Shown here in pieces: positions 4,727 to 13,208 of a DNA stretch of 14,429 nucleotides. Source of the DNA: DASVHF01 sp036382695 (GTDB taxonomy: Bacteria > Patescibacteriota > Microgenomatia > Woykebacterales > RBG-16-39-9b); assembly GCA_036382695.1 (NCBI GenBank), contig DASVHF010000033.1:1-14429 (forward strand). Reading direction: 5' to 3'. Position numbers and translations under genes: made by a program. The notes below the pieces were generated by a model. It searched no databases, had not been told where the DNA came from, and saw only the letters and a program-made list of their open reading frames with translations. Within the stretch, counting starts at the first letter, position 1; every line of letters starts with the position of its first letter.

Positions 4727-6325
4727 CTACAAAAATTTCTTCTTTATCTTCCAATTTTGGTATGAATTGAATCTGTCTGAAGGAGTAGCGAAGTCTTTCA
4801 ACGACACTCCACTTACTTTTTCTGAAACCACCCAAATATACTGCGGATAATAGAGAAAAATAGCTGGGGCCTCATCAAGAAGAAGTTTAGTAAACAATTT
4901 ATACTGTTCGGCGCGTTTTGTCTTATCGTCAACCTTTCTAGCATCCTCTAATAGTTTATCTAATTTTGGACTTCTAATCCCAGTGATATTCGCCTTGCGA
5001 GTCTGAGTAGTATGCCAAAGAACATACTGATCAGGATCTGGTGCTACTGTTTGAAAATCAACTAAAACTTGGAAATCTCGGTTTGATGTTATTTCTGTAC
5101 GTAAGGTTTCAATATCAACACTTCTAATTTCCACCTCGATACCCAATTTAATCCAAGCCTCCTTTAGTATATTAGCAATTGAACTTAGTTCAGGATCAGG
5201 AACAGTCGTTATAGTAACCGAAAGTTTTTCGCCTCTCCTTTGCCAGTTACCGTTCTTTAATTCGTAATCTGCATTTTCTAGACTTTTTTTAGCTTCCTTT
5301 AAATTAAAAGGATAGCGCTCCTCGCCCAATGAATCCACCCAATTATTCAGCGGCAGCTGGTTTGTTGAAACAACGGCTTCACTACCACCAGCCAATCTTC
5401 GTAGTACCCCTTTGTCCAAAGCGTAGCTAAGCGCTTGCCGCACATCCTTCGACTTCAAATGGCCTGCTCTTGTATTAAAAAAAACAATCGCTTGTCGAAA
5501 CGGTAGTGTATGTTGGTAGATCTTTCTACCACCAAATTTTTTGAGGGCGTCTACTTCCTGCGGAGTAAAACCGCCCAAAGCGTGGATCTCCCCCAATTTA
5601 AGAGCAATTTTTGCATCATCAAGCCTCATATAAAATTTAAAAACCAGATTCAAGTTCTTCGAAACCAAAACTATTTTATCTTTTGTTATCGATTTTACTT
5701 TAAACGGGCCGGTACCAATAGGTTTGTATTTTTTAAGGGGAATGTGCTCTGGGATTATTCCTACTGCAGTAGCAGACGGAAAGGGGGTAAAGGCCTCTTT
5801 CAGTTTGAACTTGATGGTGTAATCGTTTATTTTCTCAATTGTTACATCTTTGAAATTATCCGCAGCTTCACTTTCGTTTTTTGGATCCTGCGCGGTCTGC
5901 ACAGTATAAACCACATCGTCAGCCGAAAATTTCTTTCCATCATGCCAAAAAACATCTTCTCTCAAGGTGAAAATGTATTCTTCATCAGAAATTTTTTCAA
6001 AATCTTTAGCTAAATCCATAACCAAAGTTCCTTTTGCGTCCACTTTAGTAAGACCTCTGAAAATTAGCCTACTGATGTCTCTTTGCGTCTCAGTTGAATC
6101 GAAAAGTGGATTTGGGTGGGCAGGAGCTCCAACCGCCCCTTCGACGAAAGTCGGTTTACGAAGTTGGACGTACATATCACCAATTATTGGAACAAATGGC
6201 GGTAATAGTACCTTCAACAAAAATACAACAAGCAGGATAGCGATGGCGCCAAACGTAAGTTTTCTTTTATCTCGCCGGGCAAAAGCCGACATTAAAGCTG
6301 TATAAAAACGGAGCTTTTTAACCAT
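4727..6325 (-). CDS. Membrane-anchored peptide-type solute-binding protein (SBP_bac_5)
   Basis: A 532-aa extracytoplasmic substrate-binding protein of the DppA/OppA type. The N-terminus is basic (MVKKLRFYTALMSAFARRDK) and followed by one hydrophobic span at about 24-41, with no lipobox Cys, so the protein is probably held by an uncleaved anchor. The SBP_bac_5 domain covers about 70-500: the opening QRDISRLIFRGL (about 81-92), the FTLREDVFWHDGKKFSADDV segment and following VVYT (about 119-142), the GTGPFKV turn, the RQALSYALDK motif and the TVAPDPDQYVLWH loop are all family hallmarks. The family binds oligopeptides or other small solutes for an ABC importer, but no permease or ATPase gene is in the window. 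Its start is 12 bp after the SecG stop, so it is cotranscribed with secG. No clear ribosome site is seen. Confidence 0.88.
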   Translation of the reverse strand: MVKKLRFYTALMSAFARRDKRKLTFGAIAILLVVFLLKVLLPPFVPIIGDMYVQLRKPTFVEGAVGAPAHPNPLFDSTETQRDISRLIFRGLTKVDAKGTLVMDLAKDFEKISDEEYIFTLREDVFWHDGKKFSADDVVYTVQTAQDPKNESEAADNFKDVTIEKINDYTIKFKLKEAFTPFPSATAVGIIPEHIPLKKYKPIGTGPFKVKSITKDKIVLVSKNLNLVFKFYMRLDDAKIALKLGEIHALGGFTPQEVDALKKFGGRKIYQHTLPFRQAIVFFNTRAGHLKSKDVRQALSYALDKGVLRRLAGGSEAVVSTNQLPLNNWVDSLGEERYPFNLKEAKKSLENADYELKNGNWQRRGEKLSVTITTVPDPELSSIANILKEAWIKLGIEVEIRSVDIETLRTEITSNRDFQVLVDFQTVAPDPDQYVLWHTTQTRKANITGIRSPKLDKLLEDARKVDDKTKRAEQYKLFTKLLLDEAPAIFLYYPQYIWVVSEKVSGVSLKDFATPSDRFNSYQNWKIKKKFL

Positions 6326-6337
6326 GGTAAAAATCGG

Positions 6338-6562
6338 CTATTTGATAAATATTAAAGAGATGGAAACTGCAGAGAAGGCAAATGCTAAAACTATAGTCAG
6401 GTAATGGAGGATTTTCTCTATACCCCGCCGAGTTCGATAAACTTCTCCACCACCACCGCCACCGAATATCGAACCAGCGCTGCTACCACCCTGTTGCATT
6501 AAAACCAAAATGATCAGAGAAACCGAGATTATAATAAGCAAGATTAAGATAGCGCTTCTCAT
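6338..6562 (-). CDS. secG: SecG, preprotein translocase subunit
   Basis: A 74-aa protein with two membrane spans (about 4-20 and 52-73) joined by the typical cytoplasmic loop: LMQQGGSSAGSIFGGGGG, then a basic VYRTRRG stretch before the second span. SecG is the non-essential third part of the SecYEG channel and helps SecA-driven export. Length and glycine-rich loop agree with the family. It is followed 12 bp later by the solute-binding protein gene, a likely substrate of the channel. The region just upstream (6563-6604) holds a small AGCG-TTTTTT-CGCT inverted repeat and a TAAAAT box on the minus strand, so it may have its own weak promoter. Confidence 0.93.
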   Translation of the reverse strand: MRSAILILLIIISVSLIILVLMQQGGSSAGSIFGGGGGGEVYRTRRGIEKILHYLTIVLAFAFSAVSISLIFIK

Positions 6563-6604
6563 CGAGGCTTGATTTTACCACAAGCGAAAAAACGCTGTAA
6601 ATAT

Positions 6605-7003
6605 CTAAGAAAATATCCAGAAAAAAATGCTGGTCATTAAACTAAGAGCGGTAGATGCAACGAGGCTGCTAAAAAAAGTGTTCAGATAAAAAGAAGGAAT
6701 TGAAAAACCTAGAACTTGAGAATTTCTAAATTGGAAAGGAACAATATCAAAGCCTGGAACAACTGTGCTAACCAGGTATAATAGGGCTACGTTTATCAGC
6801 AAACTAAATAAGCCAAAGGTGATTAGGTTGGCAGGCAAAGACAAAAACTTTATTAAAGGCCGAACAAAAAGATAGAGAAGGGAAAATACCAGACTAGCCA
6901 AAGCAATTGAATGGGTAGTTTCAAATGTGAAACCAGGATAAAAGTAAGCCAGCAAGAGAAATGAAAGTATAGCTAAAAGCGTAGACCTAAATTTTTTCCG
7001 CAT
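6605..7003 (-). CDS. Small four-span membrane protein, phage holin family 4/DUF360 type
   Basis: I start this at the ATG at 7003 (MRKKFRSTLLAI), giving 132 aa. An ATG at 7099 would add 32 residues lying wholly in the uvrC end region and without family resemblance. Four hydrophobic segments are visible (about 7-24, 33-50, 57-80, 106-130). The second ends in LFVRPLIKFLSLPANLITFG, a strong hallmark of the phage holin superfamily 4/DUF360 membrane proteins (PF04020). The motif VVPGFDI follows the third span. The function is not established in bacteria; despite the name there is no evidence of phage lysis. It lies between uvrC and secG on the same strand, 22 bp after the uvrC stop. Confidence 0.82.
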   Translation of the reverse strand: MRKKFRSTLLAILSFLLLAYFYPGFTFETTHSIALASLVFSLLYLFVRPLIKFLSLPANLITFGLFSLLINVALLYLVSTVVPGFDIVPFQFRNSQVLGFSIPSFYLNTFFSSLVASTALSLMTSIFFWIFS

Positions 7004-7025
7004 GTTTTTAACAATTATAAAGTAA

Positions 7026-8270
7026 TCATCTAGCAGGCAAAAACTTTTTGCTTCGCAGTTTCCGATGATAGGCGAGAGCAAATCGATGTGCTTCATCACG
7101 CATCCGCTGAGTCAGTTTCAAAGCATCTCTGTAACGTGGCAGACGAATTGGTTTTTTCCTATTCTTTAAATAAATCTCCTCCAGCCTTTTCGCTAATGAA
7201 ACCACCGGTATACCCAACCCTAATTTTTTCACCGCGTTTTTTGCCGCATTAAGTTGTCCCCTTCCTCCGTCAATAACAATTAGATCCGGCTTTTGCCATT
7301 TATTTCTGAATCTTCTTTGTAGGACTTCAGCAATCATCGCTGTATCGCTTATCCCCCTCACGGTTTTAATTTTAAATCTCCGATACTCGGAACGGTCAGC
7401 AAGACCTCTGTTAAAGACTACCATTGAACCCGTAGCTTCTTTACCCAACATATTTGAAATGTCATAACATTCAATTCTCTTAGGTTTTTTGCCCAAACCA
7501 ATTAAATGTGCGAGATCGGATAACTCCTTGTCTCGAATCTCCTCCATATCTCCATCCAAATACTCGATACCTCGTACTGGTTTAGTTACGTATTTTAATG
7601 CTTCAATCTTTTCTTTCAGCTGCGCCGCTTGTTCAAATTCTAAATTTCTCATCATTCTTGACAATTCCCTCTCCAACATATCAAAGAGTTTCGTTTTTTT
7701 ACCTTGTAAAAAAAGGTTTAAATCCTTCACGTTTTTCCCATATTCTTCCTCTGTTATCAATCCAGCACAAACACCGGGGCACAATCCCAAATGATAGTGG
7801 AGACACGGTTTCCTTTTATTTGGACTACAGCTACTGAAAGGAAAAATTCTTCTCAGCGTCTTTAGAGTAGTCCGCACGTTACGAGCAGAGGGAAATGGCC
7901 CAAAGTACGTCTCTGCCCCTTTTAAATTTCTCTTTCGAGCAGTAAGAACCCTAGGAAATAATTCCTTGGTTACTTTTATGTAGAGATAATCCTTATCGTC
8001 CTTCAGTTGGGAATTCAGCGGGGGTTTAAATTTCTTTATCAAACTTGCTTCTAAAATTAACGCCTCAATTTCCGAATCTACTTGAATAGCTTCAACACTG
8101 GTCGTTTTTTGCTGTATTATTTTTGATTTTGGAGCACTTTCTTTTTGTTCTACTAGATGGGTTCTGACCCTATTCTTTATATTGCCGGCTTTCCCTACGT
8201 AAATAGGTTTATTTTTTATATCCTTGAGAATGTAAACACCAGAGCTCCCCGGAAGATTATTTATCCTCAT
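7026..8270 (-). CDS. uvrC: UvrC, excinuclease ABC subunit C, short form
   Basis: UvrC makes both cuts around a UvrAB-marked DNA lesion. This 414-aa form has the GIY-YIG domain for the 3' cut (GVYILK 11-16, YVGKA 24-28, R35, E74), four Cys (C148, C156, C164, C168) matching the Fe-S cluster ligands of the family, the UvrB-binding UVR helix pair (about 196-228, LEFEQAAQLKEKIEAL), and the RNase H-like domain for the 5' cut with D270 (ECYDIS), D309 (GISDTAM), D334 (VIDGGRGQL) and H395 (RDEAHRFA), the complete catalytic set. It ends nine residues after the HRKLRSK motif, exactly where usual UvrCs of about 600 aa continue into two helix-hairpin-helix motifs, which are absent. A short form of this type fits reduced CPR genomes. 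It lies 25 bp downstream of the transglutaminase-like gene; no ribosome site is evident. Confidence 0.94.
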   Translation of the reverse strand: MRINNLPGSSGVYILKDIKNKPIYVGKAGNIKNRVRTHLVEQKESAPKSKIIQQKTTSVEAIQVDSEIEALILEASLIKKFKPPLNSQLKDDKDYLYIKVTKELFPRVLTARKRNLKGAETYFGPFPSARNVRTTLKTLRRIFPFSSCSPNKRKPCLHYHLGLCPGVCAGLITEEEYGKNVKDLNLFLQGKKTKLFDMLERELSRMMRNLEFEQAAQLKEKIEALKYVTKPVRGIEYLDGDMEEIRDKELSDLAHLIGLGKKPKRIECYDISNMLGKEATGSMVVFNRGLADRSEYRRFKIKTVRGISDTAMIAEVLQRRFRNKWQKPDLIVIDGGRGQLNAAKNAVKKLGLGIPVVSLAKRLEEIYLKNRKKPIRLPRYRDALKLTQRMRDEAHRFALAYHRKLRSKKFLPAR

Positions 8271-8295
8271 GGGTCAATTTTAACATGAGGAAAAA

Positions 8296-10182
8296 TTACT
8301 TTCGAAGATACGCGCGAATTTTTGGAGTAAATACACCGACTAGTAGTAGAACCACCAGCATAAAAAGCAGTATTTGCTGTATGCCAAGGGAAAAAAACGA
8401 TTTAACGATGACATTTTTCGCCTCGCTCATCTTAACTTGACTACCACCACTTTCTGCTTCAAAATCTATTTTCACCTTAGCCCTGGTAGTTTTGAAGATG
8501 TTGCCGGCTCGCAATTTTATTTTATAACTTCTTGTTTCAAATGGAAAAATTACCTGTAGCTTTATATCTTTACTATTAATTAGGCTGATATCCTCGGTAC
8601 TAACGCTGATTTTTCCTGCCGTCAAAGCTACGCCAGATCTATTCTTCAACTTAACTACCAAATCAATCGGAAAACCAGCGAAGGCCTGGTCGATGGATAT
8701 TCCCAAATCTACTTTTGGACTAAAATCTGATGACTGCTTAGCCGGTGCTATCCTCATGTTGTCAGCAGAAAGTACTAAATCTTCCAGGGCCTCAATTTTG
8801 TCGCCTGAAGTAGTTATTAACAAAATAAAACGATCGGGTGATGATTCTCGGACATAATCAGCCGAGAGAGTCCTACCCCAAGTCGGATCAACGTTTACCC
8901 AGATATTTTTGTCTGAATCGTAAACTTGAGCCCAAACATGCATGTGGCTTGTATTCAAAGGCTGGCCGATGAAAGTTGGCTTAAAACCTTTTCCATCAGC
9001 TAATGTAAAACCAAAAACTTCCCGCGCGGGTATACCTGCTGCCTTCGTCAGAGCTAAAAATAAATCAACAAAATCTATGTTAGTAGCCAGGGATTTTTTG
9101 CGCAGCAGCTGTGCGGCTCCTTTTCTTTCTGATTTACCGGCTTCAAACGCTTTCGTGTCGTATTCAAGATATTCTGTAACGAAATCGTAAATCGCTTCGA
9201 TAGTTTTTAACTTTTTGGCCTTTTCTTGAACTAACCTGTCCTGGACTTGAATAAACCGACTAGACGCCTTCATTCTTTCCAAATTTTTGCCTGAGAAAGT
9301 GATTGGTGGGGTAAACTTATTACCCTCACCAGCAATCTTTACCACCCCTTCGATTAACACTTCTCTCGTTTGCCAGCCACCCACCTTAAATTCTGCCGAA
9401 TAATTGCCCAACTCATCAGTTTTAATTTTTTCTGGTTGAGGCGTAATTTTTGTCAATAAAACTTGCTGCTTTTCTGTATCTGGTGGTAGATAAATCTGAA
9501 ATTTTTTACTAAGAAAACCAGTATTTTCTAACTGCTGTTTAAACTTAAACGAAATTTCCTGGTATTGCCCAAAACTTGCTGAAACTGTTTTGTTAAGAGC
9601 CTCTTCTTTACCAAAAGTTAGGGCTGTTTGTTTTTTACTGGTTTTAACTCTTTCCGGTTTTGGAGAAACCATGAAGACTTTACCCCAGCTAACTGGCGCA
9701 ACTACCTTCAAATTGTATGCAGTTACCTTTTCGCTTGTAGTAATTTGAGGGACAGTCAAATCCCAAACAAGACCTTGTTTTGCTGCCAAATCTTCTAATC
9801 TAAACTTAAGCCCAAAAGCGACACTCTTGTTTTTGCCGATGATCTCCTCATTTAATTTTGCAGAAATAAGGGTTGACTGTTTATCTTTACTCACTTTCAC
9901 TAGGAGGCTACCTAAAGAGTCCTCACCCGAAACAGATCTTACCTTAGTAGAATTAATTTTTAAGCTATACTCAGAAGCAAAGCAACCAGCGACTAGATTT
10001 TTTAAACTTACTTTCTGGTGGAAAAGTCCATCTCCCTCTGCGTCGAAAGAGACAGTAAGGTCATAGGAGCTAGAAAAAACCTTAGAAGTATCAGTGCAAT
10101 CAGCACCACTCACCTTCGAAAAAGGCGAAAGAAACAAACAAAGAAGAGATGATATAAGGAGGATGTTAATTACCCTCTTCAT
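8296..10182 (-). CDS. Secreted, membrane-tethered transglutaminase-like protein lacking the catalytic Cys
   Basis: A 628-aa exported protein: signal peptide at about 1-26 (MKRVINILLISSLLCLFLSP), beta-rich N-terminal region (about 28-300), transglutaminase-like core (about 325-445), further beta-rich domain (about 490-595) and a C-terminal membrane span (about 600-617) with a basic tail. In the core, GIPAR (383-387), HVW (H415) and NVDPTWG (D432) align well with the papain-like triad, but the position of the nucleophilic Cys is Asn368 (ATNIDFVDLF); the codon is AAC at 9079-9081, two changes from Cys codons, so one read error does not explain it. It is probably a binding or structural pseudoenzyme at the cell surface, or uses another residue. 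The start is supported by AGGAAG five bases upstream (minus strand). It lies 15 bp after the response regulator gene, so signalling and this surface protein share an operon. Confidence 0.82.
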   Translation of the reverse strand: MKRVINILLISSLLCLFLSPFSKVSGADCTDTSKVFSSSYDLTVSFDAEGDGLFHQKVSLKNLVAGCFASEYSLKINSTKVRSVSGEDSLGSLLVKVSKDKQSTLISAKLNEEIIGKNKSVAFGLKFRLEDLAAKQGLVWDLTVPQITTSEKVTAYNLKVVAPVSWGKVFMVSPKPERVKTSKKQTALTFGKEEALNKTVSASFGQYQEISFKFKQQLENTGFLSKKFQIYLPPDTEKQQVLLTKITPQPEKIKTDELGNYSAEFKVGGWQTREVLIEGVVKIAGEGNKFTPPITFSGKNLERMKASSRFIQVQDRLVQEKAKKLKTIEAIYDFVTEYLEYDTKAFEAGKSERKGAAQLLRKKSLATNIDFVDLFLALTKAAGIPAREVFGFTLADGKGFKPTFIGQPLNTSHMHVWAQVYDSDKNIWVNVDPTWGRTLSADYVRESSPDRFILLITTSGDKIEALEDLVLSADNMRIAPAKQSSDFSPKVDLGISIDQAFAGFPIDLVVKLKNRSGVALTAGKISVSTEDISLINSKDIKLQVIFPFETRSYKIKLRAGNIFKTTRAKVKIDFEAESGGSQVKMSEAKNVIVKSFFSLGIQQILLFMLVVLLLVGVFTPKIRAYLRK

Positions 10183-10197
10183 TATCTTCCTAAGGAA

Positions 10198-10590
10198 TTA
10201 ATCCTCACCAACCCAATCTCGAACTTTACTAGAAATCTCCTCCGGAGTAAATTGTGATTTGATCAAATATTCGTTGGCGCCCAAGGTCAATCCTTTTTCA
10301 ACCATGTCCTGTTCGTCAAAATTGGATAGAATAACTACCGGGGTATCTTTTGTCTCCTGTGATTCTCGGAGCTTTTTAAGCACTTCAAACCCATCCATTT
10401 CTGGCATTTTTATATCAAGAAAAATCAGCTCGGGTTTGAGCTTAAAGGCTTTGTCTAAACCTTCTTGACCACCTTCGGCTATCACAACCTCGTAGCCGTC
10501 TAAGGTAAGCTTTAACTTATAAAGTTCCGCAACTTCTTTTTCATCTTCAATTAAAAGAACGCAAATCTTATCTTCACTTGTATTTTCCAT
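10198..10590 (-). CDS. Single-domain response regulator (CheY-like receiver)
   Basis: A 130-aa cytoplasmic protein made of one receiver domain. The acidic pocket is E15-D16 (LLIEDE), the phospho-acceptor is D59 (LIFLDIKMPEMDG), the switch residue is S89 (VVILSN) and the conserved Lys is K111 (EYLIKS). There is no output domain, so it must act by protein contact, for example in a phosphorelay or on a target protein, not as a DNA-binding regulator. Its gene starts 26 bp after the histidine kinase stop on the same strand, so that kinase is the natural partner. No strong ribosome site is seen. Confidence 0.93.
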   Translation of the reverse strand: MENTSEDKICVLLIEDEKEVAELYKLKLTLDGYEVVIAEGGQEGLDKAFKLKPELIFLDIKMPEMDGFEVLKKLRESQETKDTPVVILSNFDEQDMVEKGLTLGANEYLIKSQFTPEEISSKVRDWVGED

Positions 10591-10616
10591 AGGTTCGTTT
10601 AGTCTATCACAGAAAA

Positions 10617-13097
10617 CTATTTAGCCGCAACAATGGGTAGCGTAAAACTAAATGTCGTACCTCTGCCTACTTTTGAGTTCACCCAGATTTTTCCTTTATG
10701 TAGTTCGACCAACGACTTAACAATAAATAATCCTAGCCCAGTGCCTTTGTTTTCCTTGAGGAAAGAACCTCCTGCTTGTTGAAATTTCTCAAAAACTCTT
10801 GGTAGCATATTCGGTGGTATCCCAATCCCAGTATCCTTAATTTGGATAAAAATCTGGCCGTTTTTAACTGAACACTTTGCTACGATCTCCCCTCCGCTGT
10901 CAGTATATTTAACCGCATTATCAAGTAAATTCACAAAAACTTGTTTCAACTTGCCTCTATCTGCCAACACGTACAGACTATCCCCTCCCTTTTCAAAATC
11001 ATGGAGCACCCTCACTCGGACCCCTTTAACCGCCGCCATAGGTTTAAATTCGCTAATCACTTCATTTATCGTTTCGGCAATTGCCACCTTCTTAAATGAT
11101 AGCTTCAACCTACCTTCCTCGATTCTTGAAACGTTCAAAAGATCTCCTACTAAATTTGTTAGCCTCTCAGTTTCGTGCTGAACCTTGTTCAAAACCTCCA
11201 GAAAAGTTGACCGTGTCTGCTCTTTATCAAGGCTCCCCAGGTCACCACCCAAAAGCAGGGATAAGTAACCATTTATTACTGTCAAGGGGGTGCGGAGCTC
11301 ATGACTAGCAAGAGAAACAAACTCACTCTTTGATTCCTCTAATTCTTTAATTGTTGTAATATCACGTACCACGCTGACGATTTGTTCCACCTCGCCTTTT
11401 TCATCAAAGATTGGTGTGTAACTTACACCAACCCAACGTTCTTTACCATCTTTGCTTACATGAAGATGCTCGTCATAAGGAACTGACTCTTTAGTTGCTA
11501 AAACCTTTGAAACTGGATCAAATTCTGGGTAATAGTGTTCAAACTTATCATGGCAACGAAAAGTGTCATAATAATTCTTACCCACCATTTCCTTTTCAGA
11601 AAAACCAGACATCAGCTCACAAGCGCTGTTTGCATTTATTATCCGTAGGTGCTTGTCAAAAACATGAGCACCCTCCTCGACATTATTAAAAATTGCCTGG
11701 GCTCGATTTTTTTGCTTCTCGACTTCAAGCAACTGTTGGCCAATCTTTTCAGCTTGATTTTTCAGCACGGTTACATCTCTAAAACTAGCACTCATGCCTA
11801 TCACTGCCCCCTTTTTACCCTTGATCGGAACATAGTTGGCTTCTAGATATTTCGGCGGTTTTGAGTAGACTTTCATTAAAATGTTTGAAACTGCTCTCCC
11901 TGAATAAACCTCCTTTTGTGTAGCGAGTGAATCGTCAAAACGCTCCACAATATTTTTAAAATACTTACTTCTATTAGTAGTGATTTCTTCCCTTTTTACC
12001 CCGATTATATTTCGCTTTACACCAAACAGTTTTTTAAGAGCTGGGTTTATATCTACAACCCTGCCTTCCTTATCATATAGAGCGAGACCTTCTTCTGTTG
12101 TTTTAAAAAGTATTTCCATCTTCCTTTTTTCTTCTTCAAGTATTCGCCCTGCTTCTTTTCGATCAGTTATATCTCTAAGAAGCGCCATATCAGCCGGCTT
12201 ACCTTCGTGTTCTATTAAAGAGGCACTTACTTCGATGGGGATTTTTCTGCCATTTTTAGCAAGAATTTCTATCTCATATTTTCCCGGCACTTTCTCACCA
12301 TTCAACCTCTTCTTATACCTTTCCATAACCAACCCCCTATACTCTGGTGAAACAAAACCAATAAACGGTCTTCCCATTGCTTCCTTGACTGAAAAACCGG
12401 TAATTTCCGAAGATTTTTGATTTACAAACTTTAATATTCCATCTTGGATAATAATAATTCCGTCATTACCCTTCTCAACAAGCGTCGAATATTTCTTCCC
12501 AGAGGTTCTAAGAGCTTCTTCAATTTGCTGATGCCTCGTAAGATCGACGATCGAAATCAAGACTTTAGATAATGTACCCTCATAACCTGGTACAACCTTT
12601 ACTCTCAATGCAATGTAGTTTTTGCTTCCTTTTAACGTCCGGGTTGAGGTTTCCGCCCCAAACTTAGTCTTACCTTCGGCCAGCGCAATCAACTCTTCGC
12701 GAAAAGTGTCGTAGGATTCTTCACCAAAAACCCTATCCAAACCCATCTTTAAATCTCTTTTGTTTTTTGCTTTATAAAACTTCAAGGTAGCTTTGTTTAC
12801 ATCAACAATTTTTACCAAAGAAGCACATTTTGAAACTGCTTTTGGATGGGTTTTAAAAAATTCGCCAAAATTTTTAATTCCTCTATGACTTAGGCGATCA
12901 AAATACTTTTTTACATTAGAAAAATCTTCTTCCCATAAAGAAATCGGCGCTTCTTTAAAACAAGTTCGGTATTGGTACTCACTCTTCCTAAATCTTGCTT
13001 CAAGCTGTTTATTGTAGGTATAGTCTTCTGAGAAAGGTGTGTTCCGATTTTCCTCGGATTTTGTGTTGATTTTGTAAGAGACTTTTTGTGAAGACAT
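10617..13097 (-). CDS. Soluble multi-PAS sensor histidine kinase
   Basis: An 826-aa sensor kinase with no membrane span. Four PAS-type sensor regions are visible at about 42-188 (starting FKEAPISLWEEDFSNVKKYF, ending in DLTRHQ), 196-315 (ending DITDRKEA), 322-445 (ending RDVTVLK) and 463-583 (ending RDITTIKE). Each is joined by a short helical linker. The HisKA domain (about 586-655) carries phospho-acceptor H599 in SLASHELRTPL. The HATPase domain (about 712-823) has the N box (N723-N727 in NLLDNAVKYT), G1 DTGIGI (755-760), F box (VFEKFQQ) and G2 GTGLGL (785-790). All catalytic boxes are intact. It is likely cytoplasmic and senses an internal signal such as redox state or a ligand; no haem or flavin motif can be named with confidence. 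It heads the operon with the receiver protein and the transglutaminase-like gene, behind a promoter at 13131-13159. Confidence 0.94.
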   Translation of the reverse strand: MSSQKVSYKINTKSEENRNTPFSEDYTYNKQLEARFRKSEYQYRTCFKEAPISLWEEDFSNVKKYFDRLSHRGIKNFGEFFKTHPKAVSKCASLVKIVDVNKATLKFYKAKNKRDLKMGLDRVFGEESYDTFREELIALAEGKTKFGAETSTRTLKGSKNYIALRVKVVPGYEGTLSKVLISIVDLTRHQQIEEALRTSGKKYSTLVEKGNDGIIIIQDGILKFVNQKSSEITGFSVKEAMGRPFIGFVSPEYRGLVMERYKKRLNGEKVPGKYEIEILAKNGRKIPIEVSASLIEHEGKPADMALLRDITDRKEAGRILEEEKRKMEILFKTTEEGLALYDKEGRVVDINPALKKLFGVKRNIIGVKREEITTNRSKYFKNIVERFDDSLATQKEVYSGRAVSNILMKVYSKPPKYLEANYVPIKGKKGAVIGMSASFRDVTVLKNQAEKIGQQLLEVEKQKNRAQAIFNNVEEGAHVFDKHLRIINANSACELMSGFSEKEMVGKNYYDTFRCHDKFEHYYPEFDPVSKVLATKESVPYDEHLHVSKDGKERWVGVSYTPIFDEKGEVEQIVSVVRDITTIKELEESKSEFVSLASHELRTPLTVINGYLSLLLGGDLGSLDKEQTRSTFLEVLNKVQHETERLTNLVGDLLNVSRIEEGRLKLSFKKVAIAETINEVISEFKPMAAVKGVRVRVLHDFEKGGDSLYVLADRGKLKQVFVNLLDNAVKYTDSGGEIVAKCSVKNGQIFIQIKDTGIGIPPNMLPRVFEKFQQAGGSFLKENKGTGLGLFIVKSLVELHKGKIWVNSKVGRGTTFSFTLPIVAAK

Positions 13098-13130
13098 AGA
13101 AGCGATCCTGTACCTAATTGTTACAGCAAG

Positions 13131-13171
13131 ACTATAAATTAATCTCTTCTGAAAATCAAGATAGTATCTTG
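13131..13171 (-). promoter_or_regulatory. Promoter of the histidine kinase operon with palindromic operator
   Basis: On the minus strand, TTGATT (13154-13159) and TATAGT (13131-13136) are separated by exactly 17 bases, a good sigma-70-type promoter giving a leader of about 27 bases before the ATG at 13097. A perfect 15-base palindrome, CAAGATA-C-TATCTTG on that strand (13157-13171), shares its last three bases with the -35 box, a position suited to a repressor or activator. As RNA the palindrome could also form a small hairpin followed by ATTTT and act as a weak terminator after uvrA. Confidence 0.5.
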
Positions 13172-13208
13172 TTCTAAAAGAAGCAAGAGGGATTTTGTTT
13201 AGAAGGGA

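Noticed and set aside
5510..6305. Open frames on the plus strand opposite the solute-binding protein, and similar ones opposite uvrC, the kinase and the transglutaminase-like gene.
   Set aside because: They lack recognisable domains, have low-complexity Phe/Ser/Leu-rich content expected from antisense reading, and lie entirely within well-supported genes.
7004..7099. Longer start (ATG at 7099) for the DUF360-type membrane protein.
   Set aside because: It would overlap 74 bases of uvrC and add a polar 32-residue leader unlike the family; the ATG at 7003 begins a typical basic N-terminus followed by the first span.
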